In this document: in pieces, positions 1 to 8,427 of the stretch
Numbering within the stretch: position 1 is the stretch's first letter
Layout of the letters: the number at the start of each line of letters is the position of its first letter
DNA from: CAVONV01 sp963697355
Lineage (GTDB): Bacteria > Acidobacteriota > Vicinamibacteria > Marinacidobacterales > DATDRI01
Assembly (NCBI GenBank): GCA_963697355.1
Contig: CAVONV010000022.1
Span: 496,001 to 560,000, forward strand
Length of the DNA: 64,000 nt
Reading direction: 5' to 3'
The notes under the pieces: generated by a model
The model's database searches: none
What the model saw: only the letters and a program-made list of their open reading frames with translations
Told to the model about the DNA's origin: nothing
Position numbers and translations under genes: made by a program

Positions 1-1
1 C

Positions 2-1177
2 GCGCTCGAGCAGAAAAGGCTGAAGCAAGTCCTAGGGATTGATGTTCCTTCGGAGAAAGTCGTCGAGACTCTGACGTCTCTCGGATTGGGCGTGATCCAG
101 GAATCTTCTGGACGCTTCAAAGTCACCGTTCCCTATTGGCGAAGGGACTTGAAGATCCCGGACGATCTCGCGGAAGAGATTGCTCGAATTATCGGTTACG
201 ACGAGATTCCGATAGAGCCGATCACCGGACGTGTTCCAGCGCAAGTCCCTCAACCTCTGCGAGACCTCAGGGAAAACGTCCGAGATATTCTCTCTGCGGC
301 GGGGATGCAAGAGGTGATCACCTATCCACTGACTAATACCGAGACACTGGAAAAGGTCATTCCGCCGGAAGTCCTGGAGCGACAGAATCCCCTCGCGGTC
401 GTCAATCCTCTCAATGTCGGCCAGGAACGGCTACGGACGAGTTTGAGGGCTTCCTTGCTCAATGCGATGGCCTCGAATCAGCGTATCCAGCCTCAAGCCT
501 TTGCTCTGTTCGAGACCTCGAGGGTGTATTTACCGAGCGAAGCGCAACTCCCGAATGAAGTCGAACAGGTCGTCGGCGCGGTGATGGGACGGAGAAGCAA
601 CAGATGGGGACGGGCCGGCAACGAAAGGTTCGATTTTTTCGACGCGAAGGCCTATGTCGTGCGTCTCTTCGAACGGTTGGGGCTCGAAGTCGAGTATCTG
701 GCGACCGAAGAGTACGGTATGGTGCCGGGACGAACGGCCGAGATGAGAGTCGCGGGAAACAGAGTCGGCGTCATCGGACAGGTGCATCCGAGGACGGCAG
801 CCTCATTTGGCATTGAACAAGATATCTATTTGTTTGAAGTGGTGCTCGATGACGTCTTACCTCTGCTCGCGCCGGTACGGGGATATGAGGTTCTTTCTCG
901 CTACCCGAGCGTGGAGGAAGATCTCGCGGTGGTCATCGACGAGACAGTTCCCGCCGAGGAGGTTCGTGCTGAGATCTTGGGGCATCCTCTGGTCGTCTCC
1001 GTGACGGTTTTTGACGAATACGTTGGAGATCAGGTGCCGGAAGGCAAGAAGTCCCTGGCGCTATCGGTGTCCTATCAAGCGAAAGACCGGACATTGAAGG
1101 AAAAGGACATTTCCAAAGCACGGAGTCGTATCGTTGACCGACTGCGTAAGGAAATGGACGCCGAGCTCCGCAGCTAG
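2..1177 (+). CDS. pheT: Phenylalanine--tRNA ligase beta subunit, 3' part (partial)
   Basis: This is the C-terminal half of the PheT chain, which pairs with PheS to charge tRNA-Phe in the cytoplasm. The reading frame is open from base 2, so the start lies outside the window and about 391 codons are present of the roughly 800 usual for the family. The first 60 codons look like the B5 domain (RLKQVLGIDVPSEKVVETL). The core beta domain follows, with the DLKIPDDLAEEIARIIGYD segment. The last 95 residues form the FDX-ACB tRNA-binding domain (RYPSVEEDLAVVIDETV). It ends in TAG at 1175-1177. A HAD phosphatase follows about 100 bp downstream on the same strand. Confidence 0.95.
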   Translation, partial: ALEQKRLKQVLGIDVPSEKVVETLTSLGLGVIQESSGRFKVTVPYWRRDLKIPDDLAEEIARIIGYDEIPIEPITGRVPAQVPQPLRDLRENVRDILSAAGMQEVITYPLTNTETLEKVIPPEVLERQNPLAVVNPLNVGQERLRTSLRASLLNAMASNQRIQPQAFALFETSRVYLPSEAQLPNEVEQVVGAVMGRRSNRWGRAGNERFDFFDAKAYVVRLFERLGLEVEYLATEEYGMVPGRTAEMRVAGNRVGVIGQVHPRTAASFGIEQDIYLFEVVLDDVLPLLAPVRGYEVLSRYPSVEEDLAVVIDETVPAEEVRAEILGHPLVVSVTVFDEYVGDQVPEGKKSLALSVSYQAKDRTLKEKDISKARSRIVDRLRKEMDAELRS

Positions 1178-1207
1178 CGAGTGGACACCATGTCGCAACG
1201 ATGCAGC

Positions 1208-1241
1208 ATTGACTACTTCCTCCTTCCTCCTTCCTCCTGTG
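1208..1241. repeat. Pyrimidine-rich intergenic repeat arm (CTTCCTCCTT type)
   Basis: A short tract of repeated CTTCCTCCTT-like words between pheT and the HAD gene. The same kind of word recurs in other gaps (27203-27271, 31253-31324, 49415-49493), where it pairs with a purine arm. Here only the pyrimidine arm is visible. Confidence 0.5.
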
Positions 1242-1280
1242 ATGCCGACGGCGGGAACACCCGGTTTCAAAGGATCTCAA

Positions 1281-1931
1281 TTGCCTAGAACCAAGCCGTC
1301 GTTCGCCACCTACTTATTCGACCTCGACGGTACGCTCATCGACTCGGTGGACCTCATTCTTACCTGTTATCGCCATACGGTGAAACAACATCTCGGAGAA
1401 GTACCACCCGATGAGATATGGACACGAGGTTTGGGGACTCCACTACGGAACCAACTAGCTTACTTCAGCAAGGATCCGGAAGAGATCGAGGCGATGGCGA
1501 AGACCTACCGTGAGTATCATCACCGCCATCACGATGAGCTCTTGAAGCAGTACCCGGGTGCGCTCGAAGCCGTCCGGGCTCTAAAGAGGCCGGGGATCAA
1601 GTTCGGTGTCGTAACCAGCAAGATGCCGTGGAGCACTCGCCGGGGATTGGAGATTTGCGGCTTCGATGGCCTATTTGAAGCCCTCGTCACGGCCGACGAT
1701 GTGAAGAAACACAAGCCGGAACCGGAACCCGTATACCGTGCGCTGGAACTACTGGAGGCAAAGGCTTCTGAGACGGTATTCGTCGGCGATTCCCCCCACG
1801 ATATGGCTGCCGGCCGGGCGGCCGGTGTCAAGACGGCCGCAGCCCTTTGGGGGCCTTTCGACCGTGAAGCTTTGGAACCTCACGAGCCCAGCTATTGGCT
1901 CGAAGAACCTGCCGACTTATCCAAACTATAG
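1281..1931 (+). CDS. HAD-superfamily phosphatase (Gph/PpaX-like)
   Basis: Predicted cytosolic haloacid-dehalogenase-type phosphatase of 216 residues. Motif I FDLDGT is at residues 13-18 with nucleophile Asp14 and Asp16. Motif II is the T/S in VVTSK near residue 111, motif III a Lys in KKHKPEPEP near 144, and motif IV is FVGDSPHD near 167-174. A helical cap lies between motifs I and II, as in phosphoglycolate phosphatase and PpaX, so the substrate cannot be fixed. I chose the TTG at 1281 because AAAGGA sits at 1269-1274 with a 6-nt spacer and the motif then falls near the N-terminus. The frame is also open upstream (ATG at 1242), but that adds a low-complexity segment from a pyrimidine-rich repeat. 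Confidence 0.85.
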   Translation: MPRTKPSFATYLFDLDGTLIDSVDLILTCYRHTVKQHLGEVPPDEIWTRGLGTPLRNQLAYFSKDPEEIEAMAKTYREYHHRHHDELLKQYPGALEAVRALKRPGIKFGVVTSKMPWSTRRGLEICGFDGLFEALVTADDVKKHKPEPEPVYRALELLEAKASETVFVGDSPHDMAAGRAAGVKTAAALWGPFDREALEPHEPSYWLEEPADLSKL

Positions 1932-2011
1932 AGGCGCTGAGCTTCGTTGTCAAAAAGACAAATGGAGATGTCGTGATCCTCCGAAGGGAACAAAGGAAGG
2001 GATTGGGAGAC

Positions 2012-2269
2012 TTATAAGCTGAGTACCTCAACCTCTAGATTCTCCTTGACTTCATGCTTTCCTTCAAGGAGTCGGTCAATGGCATCAAGTGTCTTCGCGT
2101 GGTAATAGCGCTCCCCGCATTGACTGCAAACCTCGGCGTCCACGTTGAGAACAGCATTCTCCAAGTCGCTGCGTTCCAAGTCATCATCCCACATTTCGTC
2201 TTCAGCGTGAGACGACAACTAGTAGTTGCGGTCGACGATCCTTTGTCGGATTTTCTGAATCGTTGCCAT
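2012..2269 (-). pseudogene. Toxin-antitoxin remnant: DUF4258 N-terminus fused to YgiT-type zinc-finger C-terminus
   Basis: Read on the minus strand from an ATG at 2269, the frame gives MATIQKIRQRIVDRNY, a TAG at 2219-2221, then LSSHAEDEMWDDDLERSDLEN. That is the start of a DUF4258-type protein, including its conserved Ser-His-Ala segment. Without a further frame change it runs into AEVCSQCGERYYHAKTLDAI, the second half of a YgiT/MqsA-type zinc finger; the expected first CxxC is missing. DUF4258 and YgiT-like genes often sit side by side as toxin-antitoxin pairs. The sequence therefore looks like a deletion that joined the toxin 5' end to the antitoxin 3' end, with an added nonsense codon. A re-started 68-residue product from the TTG at 2218 is possible, but I see no evidence that it functions. 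Confidence 0.65.
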
Positions 2270-2493
2270 GATTGCGCAGAGAAATCATCTGAACTACAGC
2301 TAACTCATTATAGACTATAGCGAGTCTGGCGGAGTCAGGACCAGTTATAGTCAATAACTACCTGTCCCGAATTACACTCAAATCTTCATATCAGGTCCCC
2401 TTTTCCATGCCTCCGGGAGACTGATATGATCCACGCCGTTTCCGTGATTCCAGTCCGTTTGCCATCGATGCTTCATTCAGTTGGAGAAACAAG

Positions 2494-4269
2494 ATGAGGA
2501 AATTGGTTTTCTTTGTTCTGGTGACCTTTGGCTTTGGGTTCATTTCTTGCCAACCCACCCAACCGCCTGCCGACCTCGTTCTGATGAATGGGGAGATCTA
2601 CACCATGGAATCGGCACAGCCGTGGGCGAGCGCAGTCGCTGTTACCGGCAATGAGATAACGGCCGTTGTCGATGACACCGATGCAATTGAGGATTTCGTC
2701 GGTCCGGAGACCAAGGTCGTTGATCTTCAAGGGAAGTTCGTGATGCCTGGCTACATCGATGGCCATACCCACTTCGATGGATTCGGTGCTATGCAAAATG
2801 ACGCCGATCTGCTGGCCGTATCTGAAGACATCGGACTGCTCAAAGAGCTCGAACGTTTGGTGGGTGTTTTGCCGGAAGGCGAGTGGATCACGGGCGGAAA
2901 ATGGGATGCCCATCGGTTGTGGAAGGCCGATTGGCGAGAAAGGGAAGAGCTCAAGAAAAACCGCTGGCATCCGCATCGGAATACAGTGGATCCCCTGACA
3001 CCCAACCACCCGTGCTTTCTGAGTAGTTGGGACAAGGACCTTTACTTCGCCAACACGCTCGCTCTAAAAGCCGCAGGTTTGGAAACCGCAAAGCTTCCCG
3101 GCATGAAACTGGGAGATGACGGCATTCCGACCGGGCTGATGTTCGCCGGCTCTCCAGCCATCGGAGAGATCGAAGCCGTCATCCAGCCGAAATCCGAGGA
3201 ACGCGTACTCAACGAGATGCGCGCCGGACTTGCGAGGCTTGCCGAGCAGGGAATTGTAGAAATCCACGATATTACCGATAAGGGATACCCCGAGCTTTAT
3301 GCAAAGCTTCAAGCGTCGGGTGAGCTCACCAGTCGTGTATGGATGCGAGTCGATTTGTCACGAAGCGCTGAGATGAAGGAAAAGGGGATCACCATGGGTG
3401 TCCATCCGGTCACGGGTAAACCGGATCCGTTTCTACGTTACGGAGCTTTCAAGGGATATATGGATGGTCTCATGGGCTCGCATGGAGCCCTGCTCCGGGA
3501 GCCCTACTCGGACAAACCAGAGACGTCGGGCCACTATCGTGACCAATCGAGCGACGACCCACCCGGATATGCGAAGCCGAACCTTGAGAAGATCTACCAG
3601 TACATGAAGACCGGCGTGGAAGGCGGTTATACCATCGACACCCACGCCATCGGAGATCGAGGCATCGACTTCGTCTTGGATGCTTACGAGCGTTTGGCGG
3701 AAGAGACCGGCAAGGACAAGGTGGCTCGCTCGAGAATCATTCATGCCCAAACCGTTCACGACGAGATGTTCCCGCGTTTCAAGGCACTCGACGTGGTTGC
3801 CGAAGTCACTCCCAGCAACGTTCAGGATGACATGAGGTGGATCGTCCGGCGCTTGGGCCCGGAGCGAGAAAAACTGTCGCATCGCTATGGCAGCTTCGTG
3901 AAGAACGGTATCGTCATGAACGGCGGGTCGGACATCCCGGGAGCGCAAGGGGCAACCTTCGTGAGTCATCCTCGATCCATGATTCATGCGGTGGTCAACC
4001 GCACTCAAGACGACGGGACGCCTGAAGGTGGCTGGTACCCGGAAGAAAAGCTCTCCATGCACGATGCCATCAAAATGTACACCTTGGACGCCGCCTACTC
4101 CGTCTTTGCCGAAGATGTCAGGGGCTCCATCAAAGTAGGGAAGCTGGCGGACTTCACAATATGCGACATCAATTTGATGAAGATCGATCCTGCCGACGTC
4201 TTGAAGATGAACATCGAAATGACGATTGTTGATGGGAAGATCGTCTATGAGAGAGGTTCTGAAACGTAA
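2494..4269 (+). CDS. Exported YtcJ-like amidohydrolase (amidohydrolase family 3)
   Basis: Metal-dependent hydrolase of 591 residues. The N-terminus is a hydrophobic signal ending FISCQ, so it is probably a lipoprotein. The metal-binding HxH motif is at residues 91 and 93 (GYIDGHTHFDG). Later hallmarks of the family are DTHAIGDRGIDF near residues 384-395, the GGSDIPGAQG segment near 477 and a C-terminal KLADFTICD strand that closes the beta-sandwich. Relatives hydrolyse amide or formamide bonds of diverse substrates; the actual substrate is unknown. A remnant of a second amidohydrolase (D-aminoacylase type) lies just downstream on the opposite strand. The length is normal for the family and the frame is intact. 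Confidence 0.88.
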   Translation: MRKLVFFVLVTFGFGFISCQPTQPPADLVLMNGEIYTMESAQPWASAVAVTGNEITAVVDDTDAIEDFVGPETKVVDLQGKFVMPGYIDGHTHFDGFGAMQNDADLLAVSEDIGLLKELERLVGVLPEGEWITGGKWDAHRLWKADWREREELKKNRWHPHRNTVDPLTPNHPCFLSSWDKDLYFANTLALKAAGLETAKLPGMKLGDDGIPTGLMFAGSPAIGEIEAVIQPKSEERVLNEMRAGLARLAEQGIVEIHDITDKGYPELYAKLQASGELTSRVWMRVDLSRSAEMKEKGITMGVHPVTGKPDPFLRYGAFKGYMDGLMGSHGALLREPYSDKPETSGHYRDQSSDDPPGYAKPNLEKIYQYMKTGVEGGYTIDTHAIGDRGIDFVLDAYERLAEETGKDKVARSRIIHAQTVHDEMFPRFKALDVVAEVTPSNVQDDMRWIVRRLGPEREKLSHRYGSFVKNGIVMNGGSDIPGAQGATFVSHPRSMIHAVVNRTQDDGTPEGGWYPEEKLSMHDAIKMYTLDAAYSVFAEDVRGSIKVGKLADFTICDINLMKIDPADVLKMNIEMTIVDGKIVYERGSET

Positions 4270-4271
4270 AA

Positions 4272-4320
4272 GAAAGAACTCAAGAACTCGAGAACCCAGA
4301 ACTCAAGAATCCAGAAAAAG
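4272..4320. repeat. CTCAAGAACTC-type dispersed intergenic repeat
   Basis: Tandem variants of the words GAACTCAAGAACTCGAGAA and AGAACTCAAGAATC follow the amidohydrolase stop codon. Similar words, in either orientation, occur at 7688-7712, 20590-20613, 20728-20763, 31340-31385, 45428-45456, 49385-49414 and 61403-61447, nearly always in gaps right after a gene. Confidence 0.6.
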
Positions 4321-4400
4321 AAGTTCCGGAATCAAATGCGGAGGTGCAAGTCCGCTTGGCGTCCGGGCGATGCTTCCTATTTCTGGCTTTTTCTTTTCGC

Positions 4401-4680
4401 TCAAGGGTCGGCTCCTGTTTTTTGATCAAAGACCTTGCCGCCCCTCAGGATGGGGACACCGGCCAACGCGCCGGTGTGCTTGCCGTCTTTCAGCGCGAAC
4501 ACTCCGTTGACCAGCACGTGACGCGTCCCTTCAGAGTAGTGGTGAGGTTCTTGGTAACTCGCTCCATCCCGGATGTTCGCTCTATCAAAGACTGCGATAT
4601 CGGCGACCATTCCGTTTCGTATGTAACCTTGCGCAGCAGGTAAGGGAAGCGAGCCGTTTCACAATGGCCTCCATGAGTTT
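4401..4680 (-). pseudogene. C-terminal remnant of a D-aminoacylase / N-acyl-D-amino-acid deacylase
   Basis: The minus strand encodes only the C-terminus of this amidohydrolase subfamily. The segment YIRNGMVADIAVFDRANIRD, then ASYQEPHHYSEGTRHVLVNG and a GKHTGALAG tail, match the closing beta-sandwich of D-aminoacylases. Upstream, MEAIVKRLASL (the usual helix before that segment) lies in a different frame, so there is at least one indel near 4635-4650. Nothing resembling the catalytic barrel is present. It is a decayed gene end with no expected function. Confidence 0.6.
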
Positions 4681-4774
4681 GGAAACGAACGAGACGTAGT
4701 TCTAACTTTTTAGAGGCATTTTGTCGAATTGAGAATACGGCAGTCAACGATGACTGCCGCTTCCTAGATCGCTT

Positions 4775-5347
4775 TTAGTCGGTGTCGACGTCTTTTTTCG
4801 GCGCCTCCCAGGAGAAAGGTTGAAACGCCTCGTCGAGAGGCGTGTGGGCGATGTGGTTGGTGGTGTTGCTGAGAGTCTTTTGGGCGACCCCGGTAATAAC
4901 TTCGAGAACTTGAGCTTTGTTGAATCCAGCCGCCAAGAAAGACTGGATGTTTTCTTGAGTAACCCAACCGCGTTTCTCGACGATGCTGCTGGTAAATATC
5001 CGGAGCGCTTCGAGGCGTTCGTCCGGGATGGGCTTCCCGTTGCGGAGCGCCTGGACAACCTCTTCACCGACTTTCACCATTGTCGCCACGGCCGAGTGAG
5101 CCGCCATGCAGTAGGTGCAGCCGTTGTCGAAGCTCGTCGCAAGAAGGACCACTTGCTGTTCTGCGGGACTCAAGCTGCTTCTCGAAAAGGCGTCACCAAT
5201 GGTAGCGTATCCTTCTAGGGCAGCCGGGGACTCCGCAAGAACGCCGAAGAGATTTGGAATGAAACCGAATTTCTTCTGGGTGCTCTCGAGGATGTCGCGA
5301 GAATTCTCCGGTGCGTCTTTGATGGTATAAACCTTGTAATCGGGCAT
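4775..5347 (-). CDS. Carboxymuconolactone decarboxylase / AhpD-like family protein
   Basis: Protein of 190 residues with the CMD fold seen in AhpD-type alkylhydroperoxidases. The active-site pattern is NGCTYCMAAHS, with Cys77, Cys80 and His84 in the usual CxxCxxxH spacing. The C-terminal part repeats the helical fold (SFLAAGFNKAQVLEVITGVA). A role in peroxide detoxification through a thiol relay is plausible for the family, but many members are uncharacterised. The start at 5347 (MPDYKVYTIKDA) follows a strong AGGAGG; the frame is open seven codons further upstream but with no better ribosome site. It is a monocistron converging on the D-aminoacylase remnant's gap. Confidence 0.85.
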   Translation of the reverse strand: MPDYKVYTIKDAPENSRDILESTQKKFGFIPNLFGVLAESPAALEGYATIGDAFSRSSLSPAEQQVVLLATSFDNGCTYCMAAHSAVATMVKVGEEVVQALRNGKPIPDERLEALRIFTSSIVEKRGWVTQENIQSFLAAGFNKAQVLEVITGVAQKTLSNTTNHIAHTPLDEAFQPFSWEAPKKDVDTD

Positions 5348-5476
5348 TGTGGACCTCCTCCTATGCAATGTAGCTGCCTATCGGTAATCCATCTTACGAT
5401 AGCCACGCTCGTTTCCAATCGATGTTAAGGTCTTCACAGATTGTGACATTGAGGTGGCGAGTCTACGTCACCGGGT

Positions 5477-6091
5477 TCATCTCCGAGTCGGAGGTTGGGT
5501 AAGGTTGCCGAGTACAGAGTCCAGGCGTTGTCCACTCTTGATGTCGTACGAGATGAAGAGGACGTCAGCCGCAGAAGCCGCCTTTTCGTCGAAATGGGAA
5601 TCGCCCACTAAAATTGCGTGTTCGTTCGAAACTCCGAGAGTTTCCAGAGCTTTGAAAACCATATCTGGCGCGGGCTTTCCGCGCGGCACATCCGTTCCGC
5701 CCACAAGAACATCGGGGTTCAACTCGGCATGCCCAAGCACTTCCCGGGCGATGGGGCTGGGCGTGTTGGTAATGACCCCAATCCCGATGCCATTACCATG
5801 TAGCGTCTGAAACACTTCTTTCGCAGAGGTGTTCGCTCGCACATATTCCTTGAAGTCACGAAAGTGCTGATTGTAGTAGGTCGCAACCTCGTGAACGGTG
5901 TGCCTCGTAAAGAAGAGCTCCACGTCGAGATCGGGTCCTTGTCCCCAAATGTCCTTGAATTGTTCGGGTGTAATGGCTGCGTAACCGAGCTCCTCCGCCG
6001 CTGTATTGATGAGCCGAAACCAGGCCTCGTAGCTATCGACGAGAACCCCGTCCATGTCAAAAAGAACAGCGCTTTCGGTATGGGCTTTCAT
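5477..6091 (-). CDS. HAD-superfamily hydrolase (beta-phosphoglucomutase/Gph-like)
   Basis: A second HAD phosphatase, 204 residues. Motif I is FDMDGV with Asp12 and Asp14 (the Val is typical of the phosphatase/phosphoglucomutase branch). VITNTPSP carries motif II, RGKPAPDMVFKAL the motif III Lys, and LVGDSHFDEKAA motif IV. A helical cap follows motif I. The substrate cannot be predicted beyond a small phosphomonoester. It is not closely similar to the HAD gene at 1281-1931. It is divergently oriented from the next gene with about 60 bp between the starts, so promoters for both may lie there. Confidence 0.85.
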   Translation of the reverse strand: MKAHTESAVLFDMDGVLVDSYEAWFRLINTAAEELGYAAITPEQFKDIWGQGPDLDVELFFTRHTVHEVATYYNQHFRDFKEYVRANTSAKEVFQTLHGNGIGIGVITNTPSPIAREVLGHAELNPDVLVGGTDVPRGKPAPDMVFKALETLGVSNEHAILVGDSHFDEKAASAADVLFISYDIKSGQRLDSVLGNLTQPPTRR

Positions 6092-6150
6092 TGAGGGATC
6101 ATACCGTAGGAAGGTTAAACCTACGTAAATAGATATGATAGTGTAGTGAA

Positions 6151-6561
6151 ATGACCTTCATTCCCGTAAGTGGCGCTACGAGCGGTGCAGCCGCGGCCGC
6201 TGCGGAATTGATGCGCAAGGAGGAAGAAGAGATGACGACCTACACACGTGAAGACCTCACGGAAGGTTGGGAGTTCAAAATCCTCCGCTCCATGACTTCT
6301 GCCTTCAAGAAACCCGAAAAGCTGCGCGCGGCTCTTGAAGAGGAATCCAAGGCGGGTTGGGTGCTCGTCGAGAAATTCGACGATGCGCGACTCCGATTGA
6401 AGCGACCGGCCAGCGCAAAAGAATATGATGCCCATCTCGGTGTCGATCCCTACCGTAGCTACGTTGGCATATCCCAGGGGCGATATATCTTTTGGATCCT
6501 CCTGGTGTCCGTAGGCATTCCTCTATTAATAGCTCTCGTCGTTTTACTGCTGAACCGATGA
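6151..6561 (+). CDS. Uncharacterised single-pass membrane protein
   Basis: Protein of 136 residues with no function I can name. It has an Ala-rich N-terminus, an acidic stretch (RKEEEEM), a soluble middle (EGWEFKILRS, then KLRAALEEESKAGWVLVEKFDD) that recalls DUF4177-like small domains, and one C-terminal membrane helix (residues 112-134). An alternative start at 6232 has a strong AAGGAGG at 6217-6223 and would give 109 residues starting MTTYTRED. I list the longer form because the extra N-terminus reads as coding, but the shorter one is possible. It ends 7 bp before the MscS gene and is probably co-transcribed with it. Confidence 0.65.
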   Translation: MTFIPVSGATSGAAAAAAELMRKEEEEMTTYTREDLTEGWEFKILRSMTSAFKKPEKLRAALEEESKAGWVLVEKFDDARLRLKRPASAKEYDAHLGVDPYRSYVGISQGRYIFWILLVSVGIPLLIALVVLLLNR

Positions 6562-6568
6562 GGTCCGG

Positions 6569-7636
6569 GTGGAATCTCTAGCCGACTATTTGGAAGACCT
6601 TCCTCGCTTGCTCCCCAGCGCGATCGCGGTCGTACTGATCGTCGTCCTTCTCTATGCGGCGCAGCGATTTCTCGACAAACGCATGGCGCGAGTCTCGGAG
6701 GGACGATTTCGCCTTCAGCTCATCATGCTCGGGTTATCGCTTGCCGCCGTCATCGCGGTCATTATGGTGCTGCCTCTATCCGACACCTCGCGGTCACAGT
6801 TGCTGGGCCTCATAGGTGTCCTTCTCAGTGCGGCAATTGCCCTATCGTCGACAACATTCTTGGGCAACATCATGGCGGGGGCCACCCTCCGAGCTGTTAG
6901 GGCTTTTCGTACCGGTGATTTCATCAAAGTGGGAAATCACTTCGGTCGAGTGTCAGAACGCGGTCTCTTCCACGTCGAGATCCAAACTGAGGACCGCAAT
7001 CTCACGACGCTTCCCAATCTCTACTTGGTCACACAACCTGTGACGGTGGTTCACTCAACCGGAACGATAGTGTCAACCACACTGTCCTTGGGGTACGACG
7101 TGGCGCAGTCTCGCATCAAAGATCGTCTCCTGGAGGCGGCGCGACAAGCCGATCTCGAAGAGCCCTTCGTGCAGATTGTGGAATTGGGCGATTTCTCTGT
7201 GACTTACCGCATCGCGGGGTTGTACAAAGAGGTCAAGCATATTCTGTCAAAGAGGTCCGAATTGAGGTCGAAAGTCCTCGAAGTGCTTCACGGCGCCGGA
7301 ATTGAAATCGTCTCTCCGACATTCATGAATACGCGAGCCATATCTGGCGCAAGGTTGTTCATTCCTTCCGTAGACACACGAATCGAACCGGAGTCGCCAA
7401 AAGTCGAGCCCGAGTCGATGGTCTTCGACAAGGCGGAACACGCGGAGCTGCTCGAGAATTTGAGGGAACGACTCAAGAGCATGTCAGATGAAATAAGACA
7501 ACAGGAAGAGCTCTTGGGCCAGCAGGAGTACGAAGAAGCCAAGGGCCGGGTTGAACATCAAATTGAACACCTGCGGACACAGCGCGAACGACTTGAACGA
7601 TTCTTGGAGAACGAAACAAAAGACGAAGAAAGCTGA
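6569..7636 (+). CDS. MscS-family mechanosensitive ion channel
   Basis: Inner-membrane channel of 355 residues that would open on membrane tension to release solutes during osmotic downshock. Three hydrophobic helices fall around residues 14-31, 46-67 and 73-100; the third carries the Gly/Ala-rich pore-lining pattern (FLGNIMAGATLRAVRAF). The beta domain follows (FRTGDFIKVGNHFGRVSERG, then a TLPNLYLV segment). The last 75 residues are strongly charged and probably coiled coil, an extension beyond minimal MscS. Translation starts at GTG 6569, just after the upstream membrane protein stops. The exact channel subfamily is not resolved. Confidence 0.88.
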   Translation: MESLADYLEDLPRLLPSAIAVVLIVVLLYAAQRFLDKRMARVSEGRFRLQLIMLGLSLAAVIAVIMVLPLSDTSRSQLLGLIGVLLSAAIALSSTTFLGNIMAGATLRAVRAFRTGDFIKVGNHFGRVSERGLFHVEIQTEDRNLTTLPNLYLVTQPVTVVHSTGTIVSTTLSLGYDVAQSRIKDRLLEAARQADLEEPFVQIVELGDFSVTYRIAGLYKEVKHILSKRSELRSKVLEVLHGAGIEIVSPTFMNTRAISGARLFIPSVDTRIEPESPKVEPESMVFDKAEHAELLENLRERLKSMSDEIRQQEELLGQQEYEEAKGRVEHQIEHLRTQRERLERFLENETKDEES

Positions 7637-7687
7637 CAACTCCTACACGCAAGATCATCGAGGCCTGTCCGTAGAAACAATGTCGCA

Positions 7688-7712
7688 GGATTCTTGAGTT
7701 CTTGAGTTCTTT
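7688..7712. repeat. CTCAAGAACTC-type dispersed repeat (TTCTTGAGTTC orientation)
   Basis: Two tandem copies of TTCTTGAGTTC lie between the converging MscS and FmdB genes. They are the reverse complement of the words found after the amidohydrolase at 4272-4320. Confidence 0.55.
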
Positions 7713-8208
7713 ACAAATCATAGAGCGTATCGTCGATCGAAGGGGGCTTTAAGCGCCTCGCAAGACTCTTGAGACCTTTCTTGCCCTTTGGCAAGAAAGG
7801 GTCTTCTTGTTCGAGGAGATCCCCCATTTCTTCGTCGATTTTGTCGGGGTCCTCTCCGGCTTCCATTCGGCGCATGGCTTCCTCCATTCCACCACCGACT
7901 TCCATTCCTGTGGCGTCGTAGAGTTTTCGCATGAGCCGAGCCATTTGGCGGGGGTCGTCTTCGCCCACGCCCTCAGCTTCGGAGGCAAGTTCCATCATCG
8001 CCTGTTCCATCTTTGATTCGTCGATATCCGGCATTCCGTCTGCGGCCGGTTCGGCGAGGCCCTTTGATATGGCGAAGGTCGATACCTTGCGCTGGAGCCT
8101 GGGTTGTTTGCACTTCGGACAGGAGGGCTTTTTCGTCGTGTTCACGGACCTAGAGAAAAAACTGAAGATAACGTGGCATTCAGAACAGTAGAACTCGTAG
8201 ATTGGCAT
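7711..8208 (-). CDS. FmdB-family zinc-ribbon protein with long C-terminal extension
   Basis: The first 40 residues form the FmdB-type zinc ribbon, starting MPIYEFYCSECH with ligands Cys8, Cys11, Cys30 and Cys33. The remaining 125 residues are acidic and helical (EQAMMELASEAEGVGEDD, EEAMRRMEAGEDPDKIDEE), ending in a basic patch and SIDDTLYDL. Typical FmdB proteins are only about 70-110 residues long, so the tail is unusual, although Met-rich tails of this type occur in some bacteria. The family was named from a formamidase regulator, but the function is generally unknown. The start has the canonical MPIYEF. Confidence 0.8.
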   Translation of the reverse strand: MPIYEFYCSECHVIFSFFSRSVNTTKKPSCPKCKQPRLQRKVSTFAISKGLAEPAADGMPDIDESKMEQAMMELASEAEGVGEDDPRQMARLMRKLYDATGMEVGGGMEEAMRRMEAGEDPDKIDEEMGDLLEQEDPFLPKGKKGLKSLARRLKPPSIDDTLYDL

Positions 8209-8254
8209 TCTTCCTCCGAATGAATGTATCGAGTGCGCGGTCGCGGAGCAAGCA

Positions 8255-8380
8255 GTCAGTCCGCTTCCGCCCTAGCTTCCGCCTTCGCCAAGCTTACGGC
8301 GGACGAGACGGCTGACGAGATAGCGGACCCGCCGAAGCTCCACGTGCAATCAAATGCGGCGAAGGCGGGCGGCCACATCA
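8255..8380. repeat. GC-rich dispersed palindromic repeat (TCCGCC...GGCGGA type)
   Basis: The gap between fmdB and the PqqB-like gene holds TCCGCC at 8278-8283 and GGCGGA at 8298-8303 around a TTCGCCAAGCTTAC loop, then a second GCGGACCCGCCGAAGCTC segment. The same words recur at 35635-35762, where the middle 30 bp are missing. Translations of such repeats give the AKATADPPK-like peptide often seen in misannotated ORFs. Confidence 0.6.
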
Positions 8381-8427
8381 GGTACGTTAGATTCTGACAG
8401 CCCGGCGTTTATTCGCACTTTGCAGTA

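Noticed and set aside
2228..2268. Upstream extension of the toxin-antitoxin remnant as an intact gene
   Set aside because: An in-frame TAG at 2219-2221 separates it from the rest, so it is not a continuous coding sequence.
3433..4062. 209-codon minus-strand frame
   Set aside because: Shadow of the YtcJ-like gene, caused by codon bias.
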